Origin: Symbiobacterium thermophilum IAM 14863
GTDB taxonomy: Bacteria; Bacillota; Sulfobacillia; Symbiobacteriales; Symbiobacteriaceae
Direction of reading: 5' to 3'
DNA: 64,000 nucleotides
Assembly (NCBI RefSeq): GCF_000009905.1
Contig: NC_006177.1
Span: 930,001-994,000 of the forward strand
This document shows, piece after piece, positions 37,541-47,419 of the stretch. The notes beneath the pieces are model-generated. The model saw nothing but the letters and a program-made list of their open reading frames with translations, was not told the DNA's origin and did not search any database. Both the position numbers and the translations under genes were made by a program. Position 1 is the stretch's first letter. Each line of letters begins with the position of its first letter.

Positions 37541-38209
37541 GTGATCCAGCTGTACGAGGTGACCAAGACGTATCAGACACGAAGTCAGCGCGTGGTGGCC
37601 GTGGCGCCGCTTAGCGGGCGCATCGCACGGGGCGAGTTCGTCATGATCACGGGCCGCTCCGGGGCGGGTAAGTCCACGCTTCTTGCCCTGATGGGCGGCC
37701 TGACCCGGCCGGACGGGGGCCGGGTGACGGTGATGGGCCAGGACCTGTGGGCGCTCTCCGACGCGGAGCGCGCCCGTTTCCGCGCCCGGCACATCGGCTT
37801 CGTCTTCCAGTTCGCCAGCCTGATCCCGACCCTGACCGTGCTGGAAAACCTCCTGATCCCCGCGTCGTTCCTGCCCCCCGGCGAGGGCGGCGACCGCAAG
37901 CGGGCCCTGGAGCTCCTGGAGCGGGTCGGCCTGCCCGACTGCGCCGACCGGCTCCCGTGGCAGCTGTCGGGCGGCCAGCAGAAGCGGGTGGCCGTGGCGC
38001 GGGCCCTGCTCAACCGGCCGGAGGTGCTCCTGGCTGACGAGCCGACGGCCGATCTGGATGAGGAGACCGAGCGGGCCATCGTCGAGCTGTTCGTGGAGGA
38101 AAACCGGGCCGGGACCACCGTCGTCATGGTCACGCACAACAAGGATCTGGTGCCCTTTGCCAGCCGCCACCTCATCCTGAACGCGGGGCAGGTGCATCTG
38201 GCGTCGTGA
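37541..38209 (+). CDS. ABC transporter ATP-binding protein, LolD/MacB type
   Basis: This 222-residue ATPase has Walker A TGRSGAGKSTLLALM, a Q-loop in FVFQFASLIP, signature LSGGQQKRVAVARAL, Walker B VLLADEPTADLD and H-loop VMVTHN. LolD/MacB-like ATPases pair with FtsX permeases. GTG at 37541 has GAGGAGGAAG upstream; the frame is open further back but has no family sequence there. It overlaps the second permease by four bases. Confidence 0.93.
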   Translation: MIQLYEVTKTYQTRSQRVVAVAPLSGRIARGEFVMITGRSGAGKSTLLALMGGLTRPDGGRVTVMGQDLWALSDAERARFRARHIGFVFQFASLIPTLTVLENLLIPASFLPPGEGGDRKRALELLERVGLPDCADRLPWQLSGGQQKRVAVARALLNRPEVLLADEPTADLDEETERAIVELFVEENRAGTTVVMVTHNKDLVPFASRHLILNAGQVHLAS

Positions 38210-39261
38210 AGGGCGTGTGGAGAAAGTCCGTCCGGCGTGGTGAGGGTCCGACGCCCGGCGAGTCGGCCTGGCATGTTGCGAACCGAGCATCGGGTGGGGC
38301 TGCTGCGCGTCAGGCGGGCCCGACGCCCAGCCCGCCTCACAGGCGTCACGGAGATCGGCCGCCGGGGCTGATGGATCTGATCTGGGCCGGATTGCGTCGC
38401 TCCCCGGGGCAGACGGCTGCCGGCCTGCTCGCGGGGCTGCTGGCCGCGCTGGCGCTGGTAGGCGGGCTCAGCCTATTCCAGGGCATGGGGCGCATGCTGG
38501 AGCAGGGGCTGGACAGGCTGGGTGCGGACATGGTGCTGGCGCGGCCCGAGCACAGGCCGTTGGTGGAGCAGTGGCTGGCCACGGGCGCCACCGAGCCGAT
38601 ACCGGCGACGATTGACGTGGCCCGGTGGCGGCAGGGGGTCGACGAGGCACAGATCCTCGGGCTGGCCGGGGTGGAGGCGGTGGACCTCTCGGCCGGCGGA
38701 CCGGGGGTGCCGGCCGGCGAACTCGCATCGATCCTGGTCCTGCGGCTTCAGTTCTGGGAGTCCGCGATGATGGCCCGCGCCGCGCTGGCGGACGTGCTCC
38801 CGGAGGCCGACGCCGTGGTGGGGGAGCAGGCGACCCGTCACGTGCTGACGGACCTGCAGCCGCTGGTGCGGCACCTCGGCCGGGCGGCGGCCGTGGCAGC
38901 CCTGGGGGCTTCCCTGGTGGCCGGACTTCTGGCGTCCGTCCGGGTAGGGCAGCGGCGGGCCGAGTTGGGCATGCTGCGGGCGATGGGCGCCACCCGGGGG
39001 TATCTGGTCGCCCTCACGGTGGGGGAGTCTTGCGCCCTGGCCCTGGCCGGCGCCCTGGCCGGCGGGCTGCTGGTCGTCGGAGCGCTGTGGCTGATCCCCG
39101 CGACCGCCGACGTGCTGCGGTTCCTCGGCGTCCTGCCCGCGCTCGGGCTGGTGGGCCTGGCTGCTGCCGCCATCACCGTGCTGTCTGCCCTCGCGTCGCT
39201 GCCGACCGCTCTGCAGGCGGCCTGGCTGGACCCGCTGGAGGCGGCCCGCCGCCATCGGTGA
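38206..39261 (+). CDS. Second FtsX-type permease of the DUF4418 operon
   Basis: This 351-residue protein starts by GTGA overlap with the ATPase and has an Arg/Gly/Pro-rich stretch of 55 residues. A single helix (about 65-88), an extracytoplasmic part (90-215) and three C-terminal helices with the FtsX motif RRAELGMLRAMGATRG follow. ATG at 38371 would give a normal permease start but has no ribosome site, so the true N-terminus is uncertain. Its extracytoplasmic domain is smaller than in the first permease and lacks the Cys pair, so the complex is probably an asymmetric heterodimer. Confidence 0.82.
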   Translation: MKGVWRKSVRRGEGPTPGESAWHVANRASGGAAARQAGPTPSPPHRRHGDRPPGLMDLIWAGLRRSPGQTAAGLLAGLLAALALVGGLSLFQGMGRMLEQGLDRLGADMVLARPEHRPLVEQWLATGATEPIPATIDVARWRQGVDEAQILGLAGVEAVDLSAGGPGVPAGELASILVLRLQFWESAMMARAALADVLPEADAVVGEQATRHVLTDLQPLVRHLGRAAAVAALGASLVAGLLASVRVGQRRAELGMLRAMGATRGYLVALTVGESCALALAGALAGGLLVVGALWLIPATADVLRFLGVLPALGLVGLAAAAITVLSALASLPTALQAAWLDPLEAARRHR

Positions 39262-39495
39262 ATCGCCCCGGCGGGCGGGGGGCGGGATTCTTGCGTCCTG
39301 TGGGGCTTGCGACGCTCCGGCGCCGGTCTGTCCTCGGCGTTCCCACGTTCTTGGGGAGATCCGAGCGCCGTGTGGAGGCCAGCGCCGCCGAGCTCGTTGC
39401 GAAACGTGTGGAGCCGAGGGTCGTCCCTCGGCTCTCTGGGTGCTCTGGGCTCTGTCTGTGGGTTCACGTCAGGGAGTCCGGGAGTGGGTCCCCGT

Positions 39496-40206
39496 CTACG
39501 GCGGGCGGCGCGACGAAACCGGTGGGATACACGGTGAACTCCCACCTGGCCTGTCTTTCGCGGCCGTCTTCCTCCCAGTTCGGGGTGGCGTGACGAGATA
39601 TTCGCCGCGCCGGTCGGCGGTGGCGGCGGTCGTGGACAGCGCAGAGAAGCGGTCTATCTCGGACTCATCGGGCAGGCGAAGCGGACTCTCCGAAGATCCG
39701 ATAGCGCTCGGGAACTGACGGATGTACGGAAGGTGCCCCCACTGCTCGAAAACCAGGTCCACCGCATCCTGAGCCGACTTCGGCAACTTCGCCGGAGCTT
39801 GCGCTTCGCTCTGGACGAAGGCGTTCAGTTCGCCGGTTGCGGCATCGATGAGGAAGGTGACGCCCGAGCTGGGGTGGAGGATCTGGACGATCCACGTGCT
39901 GCACTCCCGCTCATGCCACTGGCGGTCGGGGCTACGGTGCCCGTAGTCTTCAACCAGAAGCGCGTCGAATGTCCGCCCTTCCAGGGCTGCGGGCGGAATC
40001 CGCGCGAGCGCTTCTTCGGCCGACGTCACGGGGTCGGTCTGCACCGGTGGCAGAGCAGCCCGCCCCGCATCCCCGGCGGCGTCAACAGGTTCCATCACTG
40101 GCGGGGGACTCGTTCCCTGATGGGAACGTGGCGACGCAGGTTCAGGAACGGTGCAGCCCGCGATGAGCAGCAGTGCGTCACAGACCGCAGCGAACCCGGA
40201 TCGCAT
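39496..40206 (-). CDS. Predicted lipoprotein of unknown function
   Basis: This 236-residue protein has a lipoprotein signal peptide with lipobox LIAGC (Cys at residue 18) and a Pro-rich linker. A domain of about 120 residues follows, ending in a PepSY-like strand pattern (GVTFLIDAATGELNAFV). The last 40 residues are basic and look unlike the rest; a frameshift near the 3' end is possible. ATG at 40206 has AAGGAGG seven bases upstream. It is divergent from nothing nearby and lies at the left edge of the accessory island. Confidence 0.6.
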   Translation of the reverse strand: MRSGFAAVCDALLLIAGCTVPEPASPRSHQGTSPPPVMEPVDAAGDAGRAALPPVQTDPVTSAEEALARIPPAALEGRTFDALLVEDYGHRSPDRQWHERECSTWIVQILHPSSGVTFLIDAATGELNAFVQSEAQAPAKLPKSAQDAVDLVFEQWGHLPYIRQFPSAIGSSESPLRLPDESEIDRFSALSTTAATADRRGEYLVTPPRTGRKTAAKDRPGGSSPCIPPVSSRRPP

Positions 40207-40405
40207 GCATGCGCCTCCTTCACCGACATCTGCACAGGATATAGCGCCAGGCCTGGGGGGTCGCGCCGGTCCGACTTACGGAACCGGACAGGGGCTTGGG
40301 CAGCCGGGCGAATCGCCGCGCAGGCCCATAAGCACGTTTGCTCCCTGGCCGCGCGTCGGCTTCAAGGGGCCGTGCGACGAGCGTTCCGTTGCGCGGCCGG
40401 CGCTG

Positions 40406-41446
40406 TCAGAACGACGAGCATTGGCTCCTGGCCGCGGCTTTCCGGTACCACTCCGCCCGCTGCTCGAGAAAGCGAGCGACGTGCCAGCGGTCCTCTCTGG
40501 CTCCCGCGAAGTGCAGGCGGTGGCCGAGCGCCCGCGCGATCCCTGCGCAACTCAGATCCTGCGGCCACAGCGAAATTAACTCGATGCCCTTCTCCAGGCA
40601 GAGTCCCCGCTTGATGAGATCCCGCCTGCGCCGAGCACGGAACTCCTCGACGCTGGGATAACGTTCGGTCGGGCCGGCGTGCTGATGGCCCTGAAACTCG
40701 ATGGCCAGTTTCTGGTCCGGCATGTACACGTCGACTTGCAGGCGCCCGCGGGTCTCGACGTTGTCCAGGCCGGTGATCTCTGCATTCTCCAGAACCTCCA
40801 CGCCAGGGTACATCTCCCGAATCAGGCGCGCGAGGATGTACTGGCCCTGCGAGTACCCGGGTGTGCTCCTGGCTACCTGGAGGCCGCGCTCCAGTTCCTG
40901 CAGTTCTTGTGCGCGTTGAATGGCGCGCGGGTTGGCTCCGCGGACGTTGTAGATCACGCGCCGTGCCTTCCGGTGAGGGCCGCCTACGAGCCAGCGCTGC
41001 GCAATCAACGCCCTGACGTGCTTGCTCAGGGTATCCTGACTGTATCCCGTGGCCTTCCGCAGCTCCGTGTACTCGAACCGACCGCCCATCCGGCCGATCA
41101 GGCCCCACGTCCAGCAGGCACCCCGTGGGAGACGCCTCTCGAAGAGGATATCCGTGGGCAGAACCAGGCGCGGGCCACCCATGGGCCCGGTGATCTCGCA
41201 GCGGACGACGCGAAGGCTTATCCGCGCGCAGTTCAGCCATCCTGCCCGGGACAGCACAGACAGATACTTGTGCAGGCTGGGGAGGCTGATACCGGCGCCC
41301 TCCCGCAGCTCCTTATACGTAAACTCGCTCCGCAGGTGGCAGAGGGCGGAAACGTAACACCACACTAGCTTGGCGCCTTCCGGTATGGAACGGTCGGCCC
41401 AGAGTCGATCCGGGACCGTCACCAGCCGCAGTCGCATGCGCATCAC
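40406..41446 (-). CDS. Two-winged-helix protein fused to a PD-(D/E)XK nuclease-like domain
   Basis: This 346-residue protein has two winged-helix-like modules. The first is at residues 15-80 (EFTYKELREGAGISLPSLHK, YLSVLSRAGWL). The second is at about residues 120-170 (FEYTELRKATGYSQDTLSKH, VRALIAQRWL). The C-terminal domain (about 200-320) has VDVYMPDQKLAIEFQGHQH followed by RRRRDLIKRGLCLEKGIELI, the Asp-x9-Glu-x-Gln pattern of PD-(D/E)XK endonuclease-like domains related to very-short-patch repair and homing nucleases. It is probably a sequence-specific DNA-binding nuclease or a derivative. Codon use is less GC3-biased than in housekeeping neighbours. A 204-bp repeat array begins about 120 bases upstream of its start. 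Confidence 0.72.
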   Translation of the reverse strand: MMRMRLRLVTVPDRLWADRSIPEGAKLVWCYVSALCHLRSEFTYKELREGAGISLPSLHKYLSVLSRAGWLNCARISLRVVRCEITGPMGGPRLVLPTDILFERRLPRGACWTWGLIGRMGGRFEYTELRKATGYSQDTLSKHVRALIAQRWLVGGPHRKARRVIYNVRGANPRAIQRAQELQELERGLQVARSTPGYSQGQYILARLIREMYPGVEVLENAEITGLDNVETRGRLQVDVYMPDQKLAIEFQGHQHAGPTERYPSVEEFRARRRRDLIKRGLCLEKGIELISLWPQDLSCAGIARALGHRLHFAGAREDRWHVARFLEQRAEWYRKAAARSQCSSF

Positions 41447-41564
41447 CGATGGAAAGATTCGCCATACCTGGATGGGATTCCTTCCTTAGATCGAGCGAAT
41501 GTTCGCTCAGATCTTCCCTCTGTTCGCTTGCATCCCTGTACGATCGGTTGCCGCCAGCCGAGCG

Positions 41565-42584
41565 TGTGCTCGTCGACCGGCGTGCGCCGGTGCTGGGCGA
41601 CCGGCATACGCCGGGTTTTCACTTGGTCAGCAGTTGCCAAGTGAGACTCCAGCGGATCCGAGTGCGAACCGGGAGCGACTTGGGCCTACGTATGCCCCGG
41701 GGGACCTGTGTCTGCTCGCGACTGCGCCTGCAAGCCACCCGGTACGAGTTGCCTCCGCCAGCCGCGCGTGTGCTCGTCGACCGGCGTGCGCCGGTGCTGG
41801 GCGACCGGAATCCGCCGGTTTTTCACTTGGTCAACATGCGCCAGGTGAAGATCCAGCGGATACGAGTACGGACCGGGGGTGACTTGAGCCTACGTTCGCC
41901 GCGGGGGACCTGTGGTCGTTCTCGATTGCGTGCGTCTGCGTCCCGGTACGAGTTGCATTCGCCAGCCGCGCGTGTGCTCGTCGACCGGCATCCGCCGGTG
42001 CCGGGCGATCGGCATACGCCGGGTTTTCACTTGGTCAGCGTACGCCAGGTGAAGATCCAGCGGATACGAGTACGGACCGGGGGTGACTTGAGCCTACGTT
42101 CGCCGCGGGGGACCTGTGGTCGTCCTCGATTGCGTGCGTCTGCGTCCCGGTACGAGTTGCACTCGCCAGCCGCGCGTGTGCTCGTCGACCGGCATCCGCC
42201 GGTGCCGGGCGATCGGCATACGCCGGGTTTTCACTTGGTCAGCGTACGCCAGGTGAAGATCCAGCGGATACGAGTACGGACCGGGGGTGACTTGAGCCTA
42301 CGTTCGCCGCGGCGGACCTGTGGTCGTCCTCGATTGCGTGCGTCTGCGTCCCGGTACGAGTTGCACTCGCCAGCCGCGCGTGTGCTCGTCGACCGGCATC
42401 CGCCGGTGCCGGGCGATCGGCATACGCCGGGTTTTCACTTGGTCAGCGTACGCCAGGTGAAACTCCAGCGGATCCGAATGCGAACCGGGGACGACTTGGA
42501 CCGATTTCGTCGGTGCGGACCTGTCGTTGCCCCGGTGTGTGCGCCAGCGAGGCTTCAGGTGCGGGTCTCCGAAGGTCCCCGCCG
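41565..42584. repeat. Tandem array of five 204-bp units next to the nuclease gene
   Basis: TGTGCTCGTCGACCGG recurs near 41565, 41769, 41973, 42177 and 42381, exactly 204 bases apart. Units 3-5 are nearly identical while unit 1 and the right half of unit 5 are diverged. Each unit has TTCACTTGG-N-CCAGGTGAA (CCAAGTGAG in unit 1, 41617-41644), which can form a hairpin. Because 204 is a multiple of three, a rightward frame (41449-42606, 385 codons, 68-residue repeats) stays open. However, its third-position GC is low for this genome and copy differences are not concentrated at third positions, so coding is doubtful. Confidence 0.85.
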
Positions 42585-42606
42585 GGCGGCCGTTGCTGCA
42601 GAGTAA

Positions 42607-43669
42607 CTCGCACCCGATGGTCTTGCACGTTCGCACTCTGCCCACGTCAGAAACCGGCCGTCACGGAACCGTTGCCAGGGAGACGGCGCAGGTGTGTGCC
42701 GTCGGGGGATGCACGTGATGGCGGTTGCCGCGGTCCCGGGGCACCGGCGCCGTGTTCCATTCGAGTGCGAGGTCTGGCGCGGCAGGGGGTTGCGGTATCG
42801 CCGCGGCGTTGCCGTAGCGGCGCCCAAACGTCATGAGGTGTCATACGGTGCCCATGATCAAGCTGAACGTCGCCGCAGCCGTTCAAGTCTCACTTGGCCG
42901 TCGGTCCCAACGCGAAAAACACCGGCGCCAAGCCGGTTCGTCCTCCAGCGTGCCTCGGATGTACCTCAGCAGGTGTCGTGCACAGTGCGTGCTGGGGCGT
43001 TGGCCAGGTTCCAGGTGAGCGTAGGGGCTGGGGCTGGAAAGCGGTCGGGCCCATCGCCTTCTTCCGTGACCGCCGGAGTTGGACTTGCACCGGCTACGTC
43101 AAGTCGAAACGCAGCGCAAGTCGACATGGGAGTGCCCCGGACAGCCGAGTTAAGCAACCCGCGGGCCAGCTTCGACTCGAAACGCTCGCCGAATGTGTTG
43201 GTCCCGCACATGCGGACGGGAAACAGAATGGGGGGCCGCCTGGCCAGATCGAACTGCGCACAGGCGAGCCCCGGTGATTCTAAATCCCGTATTTGGCCCA
43301 TCCCCACGGGAGGATCTTGAAGTAATAGCTGGGGACGAACTTGGAAAATCCGGAGATCTTGGTGGCCGGAAACTTGGACCCGTAGAGCACGCGGGCCACC
43401 TCCTTCCCAGGTCATAGGCACGATCCATCATTGGAGTGTATGCTTTCGCGGACACCGCGGTCACAGAACAGGCGGGGGGAGTTCGGCCCGGGTCAGGTGT
43501 GGCTCGAGTGGGCCACCGCCGGAGGCGAGGCGTCAACCCGGATTAGGTCCGGTACTCGCTTGGAGCACAGACCAGCCCGCGCCTGGGCCGGTAGTGGCGC
43601 ACCAGGCCGGCTCGTCATCCGGGTCTCATGTCGGCGGGCGCCGGAGAAACGCATCCCAGGCCGTGGCCA
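42607..43669. other. About 1 kb with no intact gene
   Basis: Frames here are short, overlapping on both strands and of mixed composition; none has a credible ribosome site plus domain. GC is lower and less phased than in genes. A frameshifted gene tail is visible at 43280-43455. The region probably holds decayed DNA between the repeat array and the DUF255 gene. Confidence 0.5.
43280..43455 (-). pseudogene. Frameshifted C-terminal remnant of an unknown gene
   Basis: On the minus strand, a frame reading VSAKAYTPMMDRAYDLG runs into a second frame by a one-base shift near 43408. That second frame reads KEVARVLYGSKFPATKISG, then FSKFVPSYYFKILPWGW and a stop at 43280. The aromatic, compact ending looks like real protein, unlike the surrounding frames. 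The family is not recognised and the upstream part is missing. Confidence 0.4.
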
Positions 43670-45712
<2,043 letters not shown>

Positions 45713-45912
45713 GGCGATCGACCTCCTTTTTGCGTCAGGCTCCGGGCGAATGGATCGTGATTACTCAGTAGACGAAGGTGGACAGCCGAGGGGTGTGGGC
45801 GAACATCGGCCTGGCCGCCCTTATTTTCTGCGGGGGTAACCGTTCATTAACCGCCCTCCGGTCCTGGCTCCCGCCCCGCTGGGGAAAGGGAGGGTTGCGC
45901 CACGGAGCGGAT

Positions 45913-46092
45913 GTGGTTAGCCGGCAGGAAGCCTACCGGTGGGTGAGGCGGCTGATCAAGCGCACCTCCGACGCGGCCGCCGCGCTCGATCGGCTGCCCG
46001 ACCTGCAACAGCCACAACCTGTTGAGCCTGACGCCTGCCCAAGGCGTCGGGCTGACGCATTCACCCCCCGGGTCCCCCGCGACATACCATAA
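45913..46092 (+). CDS. Possible small basic protein upstream of cwlJ
   Basis: This is a 59-codon frame from GTG with GGAG five bases upstream. Residues 2-36 (VSRQEAYRWVRRLIKRTSDA) look like an amphipathic basic helix, but the C-terminal third overlaps a hairpin (46024-46053) and has poor composition. It may be a small spore-associated protein or chance. The rest of the gap 45713-46123 holds the DUF255 start region and no other convincing gene. Confidence 0.3.
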   Translation: MVSRQEAYRWVRRLIKRTSDAAAALDRLPDLQQPQPVEPDACPRRRADAFTPRVPRDIP

Positions 46093-46123
46093 TGCACACG
46101 CCCATGCGAGGGAGGGACCTGCG

Positions 46124-46567
46124 ATCGGCCGCATCAAGACCACGAGGGAAGACCTGGAACTGATGGCGCGGCTGATGCGGGCTGAGGCCGAGGGCGAAGG
46201 CGACCTCGGCATGCTCATGGTCGGAAACGTCATCACCAATCGCGTCTACGCCAACTGCGGTGAGTTTCAGGGGCTGCGCTCGGTGCGGGACATCATCAAC
46301 CGAGACCTGGCCACCGAGTGCCGAACCGGGTTTGAGGCGGTGTGCAAGCCCTACTTCTGGCAGGGCGCCCGTGAGCGCGACATCCGCCTGGCGGAGCGCA
46401 ACGCCAGGGGGGAGCAGCAGCATCCGGCCACGTATGCGCTCTGGTTCTTCCGGCCACCGGGTCAGGCGTGCCCGGCTACCTGGTGGGGCAGGCCGCTGGC
46501 CGGCCAGTACAAGAACCACTGCTTCTACCTGGCGGATGCCCAGGCGTGCCCACGGGTCTTTTCGTAG
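46124..46567 (+). CDS. cwlJ: Spore cortex-lytic cell-wall hydrolase CwlJ
   Basis: This 147-residue protein matches the CwlJ/SleB hydrolase domain (TREDLELMARLMRAEAEGEG, MLMVGNVITNRVYANC, YALWFFRPPGQACP) over its full length; Bacillus CwlJ is about 142 residues. In spores it degrades cortex muramic-lactam peptidoglycan during Ca-DPA-triggered germination. No standard start codon exists at the conserved N-terminus. ATC at 46124 is seven bases from GGAGGG (46111-46116) and corresponds in position to Met1 of Bacillus CwlJ; the upstream TTG at 46022 has no ribosome site. gerQ follows nine bases later, the conserved pair in which GerQ retains CwlJ in the coat. Confidence 0.85.
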   Translation: MGRIKTTREDLELMARLMRAEAEGEGDLGMLMVGNVITNRVYANCGEFQGLRSVRDIINRDLATECRTGFEAVCKPYFWQGARERDIRLAERNARGEQQHPATYALWFFRPPGQACPATWWGRPLAGQYKNHCFYLADAQACPRVFS

Positions 46568-46576
46568 GCGAGGTGG

Positions 46577-47191
46577 ATGGTTCTGAGCGAGATGGTGCCG
46601 ATGGGCGAGATGATGCCATGGGGCGGGATGGCGCCGATGGGCGGACCCGGCCCGATGAGCAAGCCGATGATGCCTTACGGCCGGCCCGGCTGGCCGGTGA
46701 TGCCCCAGATGACGCCAGGGATGATGCCGGGGATGATGCCGGGGATGATGCCGGGGATGATGCCGGGGATGATGCCGGGGATGATGCCGGGGATAACGCC
46801 GGGGATGGTGCCGGGGATGACGCCGGGGACGACGCCGGGGATGATGCCGCCGATGACGTCGCCGCAGATGATGATGCCGCCGGGCGCGCCGCCGGAACTA
46901 GTTTACGGCGGCCAGGTCATGATCCCGCAGGAGCAAAGCTACGTGGAGAACATCCTGCGGATGAACCGGGGCAAGACGGCGACGGTCTACGCCACCTACG
47001 ACAACAACCCGGAATGGGCCGCCCGGGTCTTCCGGGGACAGGTGGAGAACGCGGCGCGGGATCACGTCGTGCTGAGCGATCCCCAGACCGGCATGCGCTA
47101 CGTGATCCTCATGGTGAACATCGACTACCTCACCTTCGACGAACCCCTGCGCTACCCGGAGGAGATCTACCGACCGCCGGGGACGTTCTGA
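46577..47191 (+). CDS. gerQ: Spore coat protein GerQ with Met-Pro-Gly repeats
   Basis: This 204-residue protein has a C-terminal GerQ domain of about 90 residues (SYVENILRMNRGKTATVY, FRGQVENAARDHVVLSDP, LMVNIDYLTFDEPLRYPEE). GerQ is needed for CwlJ to assemble in the spore coat. The N-terminal 110 residues are Met/Pro/Gly-rich, with six PGMM tetrapeptides in a row and further PGIT, PGMV, PGMT, PGTT variants encoded by 12-base DNA repeats (46720-46850). In Bacillus this region is Gln/Lys-rich and cross-linked by transglutaminase; here Gln is scarce. ATG at 46577 abuts AGGTGG, so ATG at 46592 may also be used. Confidence 0.9.
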   Translation: MVLSEMVPMGEMMPWGGMAPMGGPGPMSKPMMPYGRPGWPVMPQMTPGMMPGMMPGMMPGMMPGMMPGMMPGITPGMVPGMTPGTTPGMMPPMTSPQMMMPPGAPPELVYGGQVMIPQEQSYVENILRMNRGKTATVYATYDNNPEWAARVFRGQVENAARDHVVLSDPQTGMRYVILMVNIDYLTFDEPLRYPEEIYRPPGTF

Positions 47192-47260
47192 GACCCCCGG
47201 CCGGATCGGGTGACGCGCGGCCTGGACACAGGCCGATCCGCCGGGTTCGCACAAAAGTTA

Positions 47261-47321
47261 GCGGGCACCCCTGGGGTGGCTAGGGGTGCCCGCTGATCCG
47301 TTATGCTCTGTTGAGCATAAC
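47261..47321 (+). terminator. Two hairpins after gerQ
   Basis: A 12-bp perfect stem (GCGGGCACCCCT with AGGGGTGCCCGC, 47261-47293) is followed by a 9-bp stem with TGTT loop (GTTATGCTC with GAGCATAAC, 47300-47321). Neither has a long T run; the first is the likelier terminator. The remaining bases to 47419 show nothing. Confidence 0.5.
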
Positions 47322-47419
47322 GCTCTTGCCATCAAGATACTACGATCGCGGTTGCCCGTCAAGACCTGTGTGGACTTCACTGCTCGGGACGTGGGCAGGA
47401 CACCGGTGCGTTCTCCCGC

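Noticed and set aside
41449-42606. 385-residue repeat protein
   Set aside because: Open only because the unit length is a multiple of three; low third-position GC and no third-position bias in copy differences. Kept as a repeat feature, with coding not fully excluded.
42694-43320. 208-codon plus-strand frame
   Set aside because: Arg/Ser/Pro-rich random-looking sequence, no ribosome site or domain, overlapping similar frames on the other strand.
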